From Halisarca cf. caerulea (lineage: Eukaryota > Porifera > Demospongiae > Chondrillida > Halisarcidae), in contig CAUJGJ010000444.1 in the NCBI GenBank assembly GCA_963170055.1, forward strand, positions 6,923,618 through 6,987,617: a stretch of 64,000 nt of DNA, read 5' to 3'. The notes beneath the pieces are model-generated. The model saw only the letters and a list, made by a program, of their open reading frames with translations, was not told the origin of the DNA and did not search any database. Shown here in pieces: positions 22,109-34,228 of this stretch (position 1 is its first letter; each line of letters begins with the position of its first letter). The position numbers and the translations under genes are program-made.

Positions 22109-23266
22109 ATGGATTCTCTGAAGTCAACCCCACTTGTCATGATAGACTTAGAGCATGTAATTCCTGATGAACTACATCTTATGTTGTGTGTCACACAGGC
22201 TGTGGACATGGACCACAGTAAGAAAGTGAAGGGTAAAGGTCCCAAGATGTTGCACAGATCTACATCCAACACACTTATCCACCTATTGCAAGTTATAAGC
22301 AACACCAGGTGACATTTTATGTGTGGAATGTTGACAAGGAGCCCAAATTCACTTCATTGAGGGGAGATGATAGGAAGAAGGTCCTGCGCCAATTGTTATT
22401 TTTACCAGGAGGAAAGTTTGTATGAGAACACACACACACACAAATAATGTATATTTATATTAATATCCATAAATTCATTGCTATGCTTCATGTATAGAAT
22501 TTTTGGGAATGGCATGAAATGCTGACATAGTTCACTTTCACAGAAGAAATTGATGCAATGGAAAGGAATGTATGCTAATTGCAGAATAATGTATATATGT
22601 GTCACTGGTTAATTCTTGATAATGGGCATCAAAAAATTTTCATTTTTATGTAAATCGCTATCCAGGCCAAGGAGTGGGCAAAGCAATGCACACCACACGT
22701 AGATGTTCACTTACTTTACAGCAGGGATAAAGTCACACCACACATGCACATCATGTATGCCCATGTTGCCAACTTTGCAAGGAAATATGGGAATATTATC
22801 AAGTTCGATGGTCAATATATGTAAATGTGCAAAAGAAAACTAAACTGCATGTCACATTGACTGATGTTAACATGCAGTTACTGTACTAAACATGTGACTA
22901 CAAACTACCAGTTGTATAGCTCTGTGTGTTGGTGTGTGCCCTATACAAATGTGTACACGTGTTGTTAATTGATATGCAAGTGGTGTGTGTAGTGTCACTT
23001 CTGGACCACTTGCTTTTTTGGAAACGGAATTGATTTTATAGCTGAACTTGGTAAGATCAAGGGCATATGTATCCAGAGTTACAGCTACATATGCATACAG
23101 GTACGTATGAAATGAGCTGGTAAGATCAAGGGCATATGTATCCAGAGTTAATACATCAATACATTTGATGACATTACATGTCATCAAATGTATTGGAGAG
23201 GCCTATGTATATATGTATATTATATGCATTCTTGTGAGCACACATATGCACACTAGTACACACACT

Positions 23267-23298
<32 letters not shown>

Positions 23299-23343
23299 AC
23301 ACACACACATATAAGCACACAAAAACACACACAACACACACCA

Positions 23344-23408
<65 letters not shown>

Positions 23409-23720
23409 ACACACACACAACACACACACACACACAACACACATATATAAGCACACAAAAACACACACAACACACACACACACACAAACATATCAAGATC
23501 ATCACGGACATCTTAGGAGTATATTATGTACAATATCATGTGTGTAGGAGTGGAGAAGAGAAATGATTTATGTCATAGCTTCTATCAGAGTTCAAATCGA
23601 CACAACATTCCAAGAACTCTGCTACAGACTGGTATAAGAATGGATCTCTTAAGCAACCACAAAAGGGAGCCAAGCCAATACAGTAAGCACAGCATGAACT
23701 ATTGGATGAACCTAAAGAGA
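22109..23720 (+). CDS. Multi-exon gene of an uncharacterised metazoan repeated family
   Basis: Four protein-like blocks fit one gene. The first (22109-22425) reads MIDLEHVIPDELHLMLCVTQ, then VTFYVWNVDKEPKFTSLRGD with LRQLLFLPGGKF. The second (about 22498-22580) reads NFWEWHEMLT and FTEEIDAMERNV. The third (about 22665-22820) reads AKEWAKQCTPHVDVHLLYSR and KVTPHMHIMYAHVANFARKY. The fourth (about 23545-23710) reads GVEKRNDLCHSFYQSSNRHN and LLSNHKREPSQYSKHSMNYW. I recall proteins with the same order (DELHLxLR, VTPYMHxxxxH, GxEKxND) in cnidarians and sponges. They resemble transposon-linked DDE/integrase neighbours but have no assigned function. The intron before the last exon contains the CA microsatellite. 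At least one in-frame stop (in block two) suggests decay. Confidence 0.45.
23268..23490. repeat. (CA)n microsatellite, about 220 bp
   Basis: Nearly pure CA dinucleotides with interruptions such as CACAACACAC and two copies of ATATATAAGCACACAAAAACAC. It lies between two putative exons of the gene at 22109-23720, so it is probably intronic. Open frames across it are artefacts. Confidence 0.98.
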
Positions 23721-24087
23721 CCAGCAACACTAGTACTCTGTACTGATACATTTATGAGTTCACATTAATGGCATATTATAAATTATTGCATAGTATCATA
23801 TTAACTGATGACCACATGTTTTACAAAACTAAAATGAAGAGTTTCTACAAATGAGCGCTGACATTACATACAGAAGTGTTAGAGGCACTTGGCAAATCTA
23901 CAGTGTAACATATACCATACTGTAAAAAGGTAAATGTGTGAGAAAAATATGTTGTGTATGGTACAAATCATAAAAATCTGACTGTTCAACACCTTGGAAT
24001 GGGTTTTGGAAATGGATACTGGCACGAATGGGTTCCCAGCAAACCTGTACGTTTTGCCACGTAATTTGCATAGTGGTAATTATGTGG

Positions 24088-24441
24088 TATGCTCACACCT
24101 GGAGAATTCCTACAAGTATCGCCTGATGAGGAGTTGGATTCACAAAATTCTTGTAAGATGACTATGTGCATTGTGCTAAAGGCTTCCGAACTGAATCAAG
24201 TAAGTTTCTGCATAAATAAGTATCAATTCATTGGCACAGCGAGTATCTCCATGATTCCCCTTATGTCAATGCTTGATATTCTGCCGTGTACACAGGCGAT
24301 TATCTGTTGGTATACTGGCCAAACGAAGATCTCTCTTCGGTTGTGCATTGCTCAGATGTGATTCATCCTGCTAGCCAGCCCTGCTTGGTTGATGCAATGT
24401 AAAGTGAAAGTTTCAAAGTAGTTGTGTGCGAGACAGGTATG
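24088..24441 (+). pseudogene. Two small exons, Tudor/agenet-like
   Basis: One block reads MLTPGEFLQVSPDEELDSQN (24088-24200, followed by GTAAGT). After an acceptor at 24295, the other reads DYLLVYWPNEDLSSVVHCSD with VIHPASQPCLVDAM, then a stop and SFKVVVCETG before GTATGT. The VYWPxExxxSVVxxSDV pattern is what I would expect of a small beta-barrel of Tudor or agenet type seen in invertebrate transposon genes. One stop interrupts it. Low certainty. Confidence 0.3.
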
Positions 24442-24594
24442 TCACTCAAGGGATGTGAGAATGTCGACAGAGAGTTCACCAGGGAGAAACAGGTGGTCCA
24501 AGTCCATTGTCCAATTGCCGCACCCCTTTCAAATGCCACAAAGCCAAGACTGACAACTTTCATTGTAAAGTTAGGACGAGGTGGGTGCGGCAAG

Positions 24595-24850
24595 TGAGTG
24601 GTGTCGCAAGCTACCCAGAACTTCTATGAGGAAAAGGGAATAAATTGGTGGTCTACACCCCCAGAATCCCCGGATGTAAATCCAATGGAGAACCTTTGGC
24701 ATGAGTTGAAGGAGTACAGAAGGCAAGTAGTTCAACCAAAACCAAAGGATGAGCAGGAAGTCAGTCATTTTGGGAGGCTGTGACGGTGGAGAAATGCAGG
24801 AGGTACATCGACCACCTGAAAATGCTGGGATCAGGTCCATTACCCGTGCT
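24595..24850 (+). pseudogene. Tc1/mariner transposase C-terminal fragment
   Basis: The frame FYEEKGINWWSTPPESPDVN continues PMENLWHELKEYRR, with a later block AVTVEKCRRYIDHLKML in a shifted frame. SPDxNPxENLW is the hallmark of Tc1/mariner transposases, and its Glu is the last residue of the DDE/D triad. The first two catalytic Asp residues are absent because the copy is truncated at the left. A frameshift lies near 24770. Confidence 0.85.
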
Positions 24851-24954
24851 GGTGGCCATTTCACAACTATGACGCAATATGATGTCAACATATGATGATG
24901 TCATGTCACATGATACCTCCGACAACCCATATGGAAAGTGCTTGGACTTGTTTT

Positions 24955-27167
24955 GCCCGGTTTGCCTCACAACGACTTGTCGAAGCCCGCTATAGCCAAA
25001 TTTACTTCTATGGCGACTGATCTGAAGCCTGTTTGCCAAATTGAGTTCTGCCATGACTGATTCAAAGCCCCACTTACCAATTTCAGTTTTACGACAACTC
25101 ATTAGATAGCCCACTTGCCAATCAGAATGGATTTCGTTCCCTTTTTTCCTTGATTTGAATAATAATGGTACAACTCTATGGTACCAGAAAACGATTCATC
25201 ACCGTGCATCACTGAGGATTGATACACCCTGTACTAAGAGTTAGGATAAAATTCTTCACTTTCTGCGTTATTGCCTAGTCCAATGCTGTGACTCACAAAG
25301 CACTGTGGGTGGAAAGGGAAACACTCCCAGTGATTACTTATATAATGTAGATTACAGCTATACTCAAAACTAATCAGAGCTTGACGAATGTCAGCACTTA
25401 TAAGACTCCAATCTAAAACGATTACATGATCACATATACTCATTTACAAAAGGTCACTTCCACATGCTTCCACAGTTGAACATCAATTGATACAAAGCAA
25501 CAATATTATACACTGAAAATGACTGATTATACACGTAAGAAAAACAATTACAATTTGTGCGGCATTTTCAAGTGTTCCTGAGCTGGTTTTAAGAGTCCCA
25601 GGAACAATGTCACTTGTTGGGCAAGGTGGCCTTGGTCCGATCATCTTTGGAGGAAATGATACCATACTGGACTACCTGAAAAGTAAAGTACTGTTGATAA
25701 ACTGCATGCGAGCTAAGCTTAAACTATGGAACCATTCTTGCATGTGCTACTCACAATAGGTAAAAGGCTCCGGTCTCCCAGAAATGAATGCCCTTACTGC
25801 AGTACTGTATCAAGCCCACAAATGATGAATTGGACAGTCAGGGCTGATGTTGTGGATGGCTACCACTGGAGGTGCCCAGCTGCAGGCTGCAGAAAGACCC
25901 TATACATCCGCAAGGGCACTTTCTCCAGTATCACCAGGGTTCCCCTCCAGAAGTGTCTCGTACTCATATACTGGTGGGTGAAGGGATATGCCATGACAAA
26001 GGCCATGGAGGAAGCAAATGTCTCCGAAACCTTTTGATTGCGATGTATACCAGTGGTTGAGGGAAATTTGTTCTGCTAAACTGCTCACCATGACCATCAC
26101 ACTTGGCAGCCCTTCATCCATTGTGCAAATTGACTAAAGTCTGTTTCGTCACAAACCCAAGGTATTTCTTGCTCGTGATAGGCTGCTGATCATTCTTTTT
26201 GATGCTTCCTTACGACCATAATCCCATTTTTGTTCTTGTAGCCACAGTATCACAGGGGTAGGAGTACAAGGCAGGAGACGTGGGTATTTGGAATGGTGAA
26301 CTGTAGCTCGAGACCAGCTAAGGGCTTCATGACAGTTGTACCAGACCGTACTGCTAATACGCTCCTGCCAATCATCTGAGACCACCTCCAACCAGGCTCC
26401 ACAGCACACTCAGATCAATGGTGAGCCTACAACCAGGTCCAGCAGCAACCTGTTTCCAGCCATGCAACTGTCAACCATTCTCTTCATTTTGTGGATCCCC
26501 AAAGTGGAGTCCACACTCAAACCATTGAATCCTACTGGGCACGTGTGCAGTACAAGTTTAAGAAAATGAAAGAAGATGAAAGGTGTTGATGGTGATCAAT
26601 TGCCATCATACCTGAATGAGTTTATGTGGAGTGAGCATTTTGGGCAACATCCAGTGATGCCCTGGAGAACATTTTAACACATATTGCTTGGCACTATCCT
26701 GTTTAGTTGTTTTTCCTTGTAGTACTATACTTGGTTAGTAGGCCTGAAGTCCTTGTGCTTCTTTATAGGGTTGAGATGGGTTGATGTCTTTGTGCTTTTG
26801 TAGTATAGGAATAGATAACATTCTTGTGTTTTGTTGTAGGAGTGCATATTACATTTTGTAGCCAGATAACATCATACTGCTTGGGTCCTATTTTAAATTC
26901 TTTTGATTTCCATTGACTTGCACCTTGTTTAGCAGCAAAGAATCCTATCCTAGCACTTGGTACACGGTGCAGTGAATTCAATCCTCAGTGGTGCATGGTG
27001 ATGTGTGTGACCTCTGTTCAAGTCTGATATGCACATAGGATCAGGTCCATTATCCTTGATAAAGTAGGCTGTCGACGTCCCTGGCAAGCGGGCTTCAGAT
27101 CAGTCGCCATAGAAGTAAATTTGGCTATATAGGGGGCTTCGACGAGTCGTTGTGAGGCAAACTGGGC
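24955..27167 (+). mobile_element. Probable Merlin element with about 85-95 bp inverted ends
   Basis: The left arm (24955-25037, GTTTGCCTCACAACGACTTG ... GCGACTGATCTGAAGCC) is the inverted counterpart of the right arm (27082-27167, GGCTTCAGATCAGTCGCCAT ... CGTTGTGAGGCAAAC). They flank the Merlin transposase at 25726-26684, the expected layout of a DNA transposon. Inside the left arm the motif continues as a diverged tandem of about 42 bp units to 25120. No clear target duplication is seen. The regions 25140-25725 and 26700-27080 show no other features. Confidence 0.55.
25726..26684 (+). pseudogene. Merlin (IS1016-like) transposase remnant
   Basis: The N-terminal zinc ribbon reads RNECPYCSTVSSPQMM, VDGYHWRCPAAGCRKTLYIR and KGTFSSITRVPLQKCLVLIY with YWWVKGYAMTKAMEEA. 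A block near 26040-26160 reads YQWLREICSAKLLTMTITLG and SSIVQID, the first catalytic Asp of Merlin, followed by a stop. The right half reads HSDQW (second Asp), TVNHSLHFVDPQSGVHTQTI with ESYWARVQYKFKKM (catalytic Glu), and ends LPSYLNEFMWSEHFG. The order zinc ribbon, D, D, E and LPxYLxEFMW is typical. About 180 bases in the middle (26160-26340) no longer read as protein, and stops are present, so the copy is dead. Confidence 0.85.
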
Positions 27168-27972
27168 ACTCAAAAGGCACTCAAAAGGCACTCAAGCACA
27201 TCAAACAGGCAGAGAAAGAACATGACTTCTACAACAGAGTCAATGGCAGATGCAAGGATGTTGTTCGAAGGGTCTACAGCCAACAAGAAAGTTTTTGCCC
27301 TCCACCACCATCATTTAGAGTGCCTCCCCACACTGGTCCATCAAAGGTGCATTATTCATTTGATTACACTCAGCAAGTGCACTACCCTGCAAATCTCATG
27401 CAGCCTGGACCCATTTACTTCCTGACACCCCAAAAGTGTTTTTTGTTTGGAATCTGCTGGGAGGCTATTCCCAGGCAAGTCAACTACCTCTGTGATGAAA
27501 GTGTGGATAAGGGGAAAGGTGCCAACGCAGTTGTGAGCCAACTTCATCATTTTTTGCCAACCATAGGCCTTGGCGAGACCCATCTGCACCTTCACGCAGA
27601 CAATTGCACAGGCCAAACCAAGAATAATACCATGATGAGGTACTTGGCATGGTGGGTAATGACAGGACTTCACAAGTCAATCACATTGTCCTTTCTCATT
27701 GCTGGGCATACCAAATTCTCCCCTGACTGGTGCTTTAGCTTGGTGAAGCGGCTATATCGTAGATCCACTGCCTTGATGACGTTGAAGTTGTGAGCAAGTC
27801 CGCAAACTGCAACATAGCTCAATTGATGGGCAGTCAGCAAGGTGATGTTCTTGTTCCATTTTATGGTGAAGATACCAGTGATGAAGATCCTTTTACCAGT
27901 TTGGAAAGTGGACCCAGTGAAAATGAGGATGGCTGTCATGATATGGAAAGCAGTCATGATGAGGATTCTTAG
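27168..27972 (+). pseudogene. HADNC/DUF7869-family protein, C-terminal half
   Basis: The frame reads HIKQAEKEHDFYNRVNGRCK, then VHYSFDYTQQVHYPANLMQP with YFLTPQKCFLFGICWEAIPR, the hallmark LHADNCTGQTKNNTMMRYLA, WVMTGLHKSITLSFLIAGHT and KFSPDWCFSLVKRLYRR. After a frameshift near 27780 it continues VVSKSANCNIAQLMGSQQGD with VLVPFYGEDTSDEDPF and an acidic tail. The block HADNCxGQxKNN and the later FLIAGHTKFxPDWCF carry conserved Asp residues that could form an RNase H-like active site (inference). Upstream it is cut by the right arm of the Merlin element. Confidence 0.65.
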
Positions 27973-29000
27973 AATAATGACATTTTCATTCATAAACGGC
28001 AATAGTGTTTTAAAGTTATTAACATTGAGACTCAGTATTCTGGTTGTGTTGCTTTGTTTTATTGCTTTTCACCACAATGGACATACAGTGTCATGTTGAC
28101 TGTCTAATAGTAGATGTTGAAAAAATAGCTGCTGCTATAACAATAGTCACTGCATGGGTACCTCCAGAAAACATGTGTTATAATTACAGATCTACAATAA
28201 TAACTGTAGTGCATCACTGTCTAGGTTCTCTTAACATTCTCCTTAATTGGGCCACATGAGAGCGCTTCCCAGTGAAGGTGAGTTCACATGGAATCTCCAA
28301 GCCTCCTGCTTCTTTGGAATGCCTCCTTGGACCAGAAACACTTCCCTCAATAAGACCACCGTGGTTGGTAAAGAAGAAGCTTCACCTTGAAATCTCTCAA
28401 ACTATGCCCCACAATTAGTATTGGTGTCATCTTCTCAGTAAGCAGCAACAGCGTATTTGGATTATCTGTTGTACAAACAGTGGATAAGATTAGCACTCAT
28501 TACCTCATTACCATTTTTGTGTGTTCTAATTATTTGTCTTTCATTCTTACATTTCATTGGTTGTGACAACTTGCAAAAAATTGGTTCAAATGACAGAAAT
28601 TCTATGAGCTTTGCTCAAAGACAACTTAGAATATATATGGTAAATATAAAAGCTACAGCTGGGATAGGGCAACAGTTTCAAGACAGTATGCTATTGGCAA
28701 GCTCCATTACAGACGCAATTTTGCTTTTAGTCAAGGCATTCCAGGATACAGGGTGAGGCACTGGTCTCATACATGGATTCACTACATGTAACTCTGATTT
28801 GATGGAAATATTGCTATAGGCACAGGCATACTCAGTGACACTACAAGAGATTGTTGCAGCTTTTTAAGGACCTCACTTTTACATTTCTTTATTTTTCTTA
28901 CTTTGAAGAGCCCTATTTGTATTGTGTGTGCACTAATAAGTACTTTACCTGAGCCAAAAGGCTGAATTTGAAGAAAAATTAAAGCCACATGGTTTACTAT
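27973..29000. other. No supported gene
   Basis: About 1 kb. A frame at 28457-28756 contains a hydrophobic stretch (FLCVLIICLSFLHFIG) and no known domain. Nothing else is visible. Confidence 0.35.
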
Positions 29001-29029
29001 TTCTCTGAAGTTCATGTGGGACGCACACC

Positions 29030-30833
29030 CGTAACTCCAAAAGATCCAAAAAAAAAGCAAACCAAAGCTCTGACCTGGGCAAAGACCAAGATAGCAGCAG
29101 TCAACTGACCTGTGAGAATGAGCATATCAATGTCAACATGCAAAGTGGGGAGTGCAGCAATATCAATCATGGAACTCAAACAAATCAGGAAATACAGAGT
29201 GATGGGCATCAAATACAGGTTAGTACACATTCAGGTGAAAAATGTACAGGTGATACTGAATGTGTTGAAGAAGAAGCAGATTGCAGGCCATCTTGTGTAA
29301 GCAGTGACAGCCAAAGAGACCCATTAGAAGAATTTCGAATGCAATTTGATAAGATTTGTAACCTGGACAAAACTGCTTTTCAGACACCTGACTCCAAAAC
29401 GCGATCATAAGTTGAAAGGTATGTAAAAAGGGTATTAACTGCTTTTAGTGTGAAATGGGAATCAAAATCACTTTGACAGGAGTACATTAAAACATTTTTT
29501 TTGCAAAATTGGGAAAAGCTAGATGAAACTACACAAAAAGGTCACACAATATCTGAGTGTGTTGCTTGTGCAATAAAACATCCAGAATTGCAATCAGCCA
29601 TACCTTTGAAACCACTCTTCATACTTGAAGACGTAGAAAATAGGTATGGACCAGCAAAAACAGTGTCTGAGAAGCAATTTGCCAAGGTGCAGTTCGAAAA
29701 ATTCAACTCCCTCTGCATAGCTTCAACAGGAAAGCCATTTGCAGAAGTAGCGGTGAAATATGTAGGCCCCATAAAACAGGTTTTAAGAGAAAATAGACAA
29801 GATGTAATGAAGCAATGTACAAAAGAATGCAATGAAGCACTGGCAAACAATGCTATAGGGCGGGTTCATTCCCAAGACATAAGCTTTCCAAGCATACATG
29901 TCAGAGACTTACCACATATTTTGATGGCCCACAAATCAGCATCCCAAAGAAAGCAAACTAGAACTGCACTGAGTGCAAATGACTGCCAAACTAACTAACA
30001 GTTCGATGCAATATGCCATAAACTCCGCAGTTGGCCAGCTGAGAAGAAATTTGTAGCCACTGAAATTGCAAAAGAATTTGAAATCAAACGCTCAGATGCA
30101 GCTCACAAAATCAAATTGCTAGCATTAGACCTGAAAGCAGATATTGCAGGATTAAAGATTACTGATAAGCCCAGAAGAACCTTGAAAAGGTTTCAAAACT
30201 CACATGTGAGTATGCCAACACCACCTAGCTACAAGAAGCTCCGAAAACAAGAAAAAAAGCTAATTGAAAGCAAAGAGATTGATCCGGCTAGGTACACCTT
30301 GCTGCCCATTACCAGTCATATACTATCAAAATGGGGAAAGGCACGAAAAGACTGCAATTGGTTGTAAGTTCTCCCTTCTAAAATTGCGACAAAAGTTACT
30401 TAGCAAGCAGAGAGAACTAATGAGATATGACTGTGAAATAGCTAGAATGAGCAGAGAAGACATCCTAGATATAGTGTCAAAGGTTGCTCCATGTGTCCTA
30501 CACAATTTTGAAAGTCTTGATCTAGCAGAAATGCAAAAACAACTTAAAGACTATGAACGAACTAGAGCTCTATGGATTTGGTCTGACCACTCTGTCATTG
30601 AAAGCTATGGTTTAGTACTAATCATTGCAGGGGTAATTTACGACCCCTTGGTCTTCTACACAGACTCTGAGCTCACTGAATCCCCTAAAACAAAGGCATC
30701 TGTACAGGAGTTGGTTGAACAGGGGGAAATATACATAATGGCTCATTGCTCATCATCATCAGCTGATCAAGCTGGATTAACCCCTGAAAGAGTAGCTTGC
30801 CTAGATAGTTTATCTGAAACCATTACAAACTGA
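29030..30833 (+). pseudogene. Degraded relative of the 834-residue element-D protein, N-terminal and middle part
   Basis: The frame reads NWEKLDETTQKGHTISECVA, IPLKPLFILEDV and KFNSLCIASTGKPFAEVAVK, then KQCTKECNEALANNAIGRVH with SQDISFPSIHVRDL. After a stop it reads EIAKEFEIKRSDAAHKIKLL, VSMPTPPSYKKL and, in another frame, KLRQKLLSKQRELMRYDCEI, RALWIWSDHSVIESYGLVLI and GEIYIMAHCSSSSADQAGLT. Each block aligns in order with the protein at 46694-49198 (for example NWDKL, FPLKPVFMI, KCNESLRKN, VWHDHSSLASHG, GEIHFIAHGSSSLADQ). At least four breaks make it non-functional. Its ends do not show the CGCATGTGG repeats of element D, so it belongs to another family of the same group. Confidence 0.7.
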
Positions 30834-30838
30834 AGATG

Positions 30839-31190
30839 GAACTCCCATCTTCACCACCACTGATGGCATGTCTAAAGAATGCAGTACCTTCTTCTATAAA
30901 AGGCTTGCCTCACTCATTGCTGTCAAGAATAAGCAGCATTACTCAACTGTCATGAGGTGGATCTTGAGGTGGACCTTGCCATCCAACACTGGGAAGAAAG
31001 GAGGTTCACGAGCCCACACACAGGAATGCTGTCGAGTAGGCCCAGCAATGCCTAATAGCACGCATCATTAGTATGCATTCGCAAGAATTGGTCCTTCTTC
31101 TCAAGAGGGCATTTGGCCATTTCACAAGTGGTTGCTGCTTCAATGACCAGACAGCATAAGGAGTACGTGAAGAGCAACTTTGGGATTGTG
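30839..31190 (+). pseudogene. Unassigned transposon-like fragment inserted in the pseudogene
   Basis: The frame reads ECSTFFYKRLASLIAVKNKQ then HYSTVMRWILRW. I associate the pattern KxY...TxMxWxRCxLSF with C-terminal ends of invertebrate integrase-like transposon proteins, but the match is short and degrades afterwards. It sits where the SAP/Cys part of the 834-residue relative should be, so an insertion or internal replacement is likely. Confidence 0.3.
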
Positions 31191-31649
31191 ATTTAACTAC
31201 AGTTGCTGTATGTCACTAACAGGAACAGTTTACTTCATTTACTAATAGCAAAACCTATGAAATCATAATATTTTATTGACATGCAAAATATTAGCTTTAG
31301 AGATTATTACATTGAGACTGTTCCACGTGTAAGCAAACACCCACTAGAGGTACATAATATTATAGTGAAACCTGTCGATTACGACATGTGGTCGGTTTTG
31401 CCGCTTTAGTGATGGATATAGATCCTAATGATATTCATGCTGGTCTAGTTCCGTTACTATTTATAGTAACATCTCAAATCGTGTGCGGCGGAACAATCGA
31501 CTTCTTCTCAATCGACGATCAATCCTAATTTTCTAGGATAAGAGAAAGATTGAGCTTCATTTTGGCCCATTTTGATATTCTGCTATAGAAAGAAAGACAA
31601 ATAGCCTGTTCTATCTCTATAATCCGCACTCTCCTTATTCCGCATTTTA
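31191..31649. other. No recognisable feature
   Basis: About 460 bases, AT-rich, separating two parts of the same pseudogene. No frame, repeat or splice signal supported. Confidence 0.4.
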
Positions 31650-32114
31650 CAAACTCCCGAGGTAAACAGGCAGGTGAGCTTGTACTTGAAAACTTTCTGG
31701 GCAAAGCCCAAGATTTATGGATCTAATCTTAGGGAAGCCATAATACAAGTAATGCATATTTTGGTGAAATGCAGAGTAGACAGACAGGATAATCTATTCT
31801 TGCTAATAAGTACCATAGTGCAAATTTCAGAAATAGTGTATTCCAATGACAGTAGACGATGCCCCAAGCAGTGCTTACAGTTTTACAACTGTGCCTTTTT
31901 GCATCACATACCATACTTAGACATGGTTAAACCTCAAAAATGCTCAATCTACTTTCATTCCATGCTAATACATGGACCAGTACAGCATGAACTGGTTTGT
32001 AGTAGGTCGGTTAATACTGAAGCAGAGGAGCGCACCTTCAAACAAGCCCCACTATACCCACAATGTGGTTTCTTAACATTGGAACTTCCCAGCAGTTTGC
32101 TCACAAGTTGTTAA
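31650..32114 (+). pseudogene. Relative of the 834-residue protein, C-terminal part
   Basis: The frame reads YLKTFWAKPKIYGSNLREAI, IVQISEIVYSNDSRRCPKQC with LQFYNCAFLHH, then IYFHSMLIHGPVQHELVCSR with SVNTEAEERTFKQA. The first blocks match the end of the element-D protein (YGSDLREALIEI, VQISRILYSLDVNRTPKQC, LQYYNCAFLIHE). The last block is absent from D, where the frame ends after HELQ. This copy therefore shows what the full-length family C-terminus looks like. Confidence 0.65.
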
Positions 32115-33302
32115 TATTTCTCGTCAGCAGATGGTAAGAAGTACCCATGGGACAAATCAGCTAGTGGACAGTTTGCAATCCATCCATAACAGTACTTTGC
32201 CTGAACATAACGCATGAACAGAACGATTGAGCCCATGTGTTTTAAATTTACCTCAGTTTTTGACTCATGACAATGAGCACAAAGGAAGATATCATGGTAC
32301 TTACTAGAAGAGATGGTACAAAAATGCAAGTTGAGGTGCAAGGTCTATATGGTCTTCTTCGATACCCCCCTTGGGTTTTACCTCCAGAGTGCAAAGAAAA
32401 TGAGGACTTTGATGCCACATGCTTTTTGCTTCTGTGGATAGCAAAACTACTCTGTACACTAGACAACACCATCTTTTGAACTTGCTCGATGTGAGACCTC
32501 ACCAGGTACATTGGAAGTCGCCAATTAAGTAGACATGCCCGGTTATGGGGTGTCTGGGTAGGGGGAAATGAGTGTATACAATGGCTAATATTATCTGAAT
32601 GGGGGACTCCCACTACCTGAATCAGTGTCCAAGGCAGGATAAGAGTGAGTGGGCCCAGTTGACTAGAATAGCCCCCCCCCCCCCCCCCTCCCCCTCTATG
32701 ATTAGTTGGCCAGTGGCTCTGAGTGTCTTTAGCTATGTTATTTATGACACTGCAATAAGTAGTGGGGCTAAACAATTCTGACAATGCATATATCACATGC
32801 ACCCTGTGATGAAAGACCCTCAACAGGCAGATATTGCTGACCACCTTCCTAGGGGAGGCAAGCCAGCTGATCTATAACACACTGAAAGGAATGTAGATGT
32901 AAAATAATTCCACCACAAAACTGCTAAACAATATACACTTAGCACCGAACTGGCTCCCAGAGATAGGATATTTAAAAGGGTTTAGCACAGTTAAACCCAT
33001 ACTTATGTTGAAAAATTGCTGGGATGCCCAAAAGTATTGTAGTCAACAATAATTTCTATGACAGTAGTCAAGGAAACAAGTCCAAAAGTCACATCAAATA
33101 AATTTCGGTAAATTTTGTCCTTGGCTAGATATTAGTCTCGCAGGCCAGACCCTTTAAATAAGGGTCCGGTTCTAAACCAGCACTTTTTGGCGCAGAGCGC
33201 GCAGGATCCTGCACCGACGACAATTAATTGATACCTCTGATCTTGCCATTAATAGGATGACAATCAATTGACATCTCATGATGAGTGTGAGTAGGAGACA
33301 AT
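32115..33302. other. No supported gene; poly-C tract
   Basis: About 1.2 kb. A run of about 17 C residues occurs at 32672-32689. Open frames on both strands have no domains. The 150 bases before 33303 may be the promoter of the helicase gene, but no motif is decisive. Confidence 0.4.
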
Positions 33303-33754
33303 ATGGCACTAGAACTAGAAGCGAAGGTTGTGGAAGCAGCGAAGAAGCTGGATATTCCCAGTCTCAAGCCGCAACAGCTTGATGCCGTCGTCAAATTCAT
33401 GGAAGGCCGTGATGTATTTGCAGCGTTGCCGACTGGATTCAGAAAGTCACTATTTTTTGGACTTTTACCGATATCGTTCGATCTTCTCCTAAGGCGCACT
33501 TCGTCCATTGCTGTAGTAGTCATGCCACTGACCGCGTTAATGATGGAAATGAAGGCCAAATTTATCCCTAAGGGCGTTGATGCTGAATTTTTGGGGGAAT
33601 TGCAGGCAGATACCGATGCAATCAGACGAGTGGTTAAAGGTTAGTGCCAAGGTGACATAATTGTGATGCTGTATTCGAGAAAGTAAATGTTCTGTGCTGA
33701 CTTTTACTCTATTTCAATTGCCCATCGATGATTACTGCAGTTTTGTCCTCCTTA

Positions 33755-33756
<2 letters not shown>

Positions 33757-33821
<65 letters not shown>

Positions 33822-33847
33822 CACACACACACACACACACACACACA
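33757..33847. repeat. (CA)n microsatellite in helicase intron 1
   Basis: About 90 bases of nearly pure CA repeat, ending in the acceptor-like ACACAAG just before exon 2 of the helicase gene. The repeat takes the place of a normal pyrimidine tract and may weaken or shift splicing. Confidence 0.97.
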
Positions 33848-34228
33848 AGGAGTACACCAGCTTGTTTTTGTTAGCCCTGAGAACCTCTACGGTAATGAGG
33901 CCATCCGTGATATGTTTCGCAGCAAGGTATACCAGGAAAATATGGTAGCCCTGGTTGTGGATGAGGCACACTGCATTGACAAATGGTATGCTATGCATGC
34001 CTCTAAACTTGGTGTCATGCATAATTTACTTAGTACATGTACACAGTCACACACACACATACACACACAGTTTAACATGTGTACGTGTATGGCACTTTGA
34101 TATAAGACAGTTTACACTTACTTACGTTGATAGGGGTGAGAGTTTCAGGGTTTCCTATGCCCGCGTTGGAGAAATCCGTTGCCTTTTGCCATCCAGTGTG
34201 CATGTGATGGCATTGACTGCAACTGTCA

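Noticed and set aside
23174..23511. Long Cys/Val-rich open frames on the minus strand
   Set aside because: They are translations of the CA microsatellite and carry no real coding signal.
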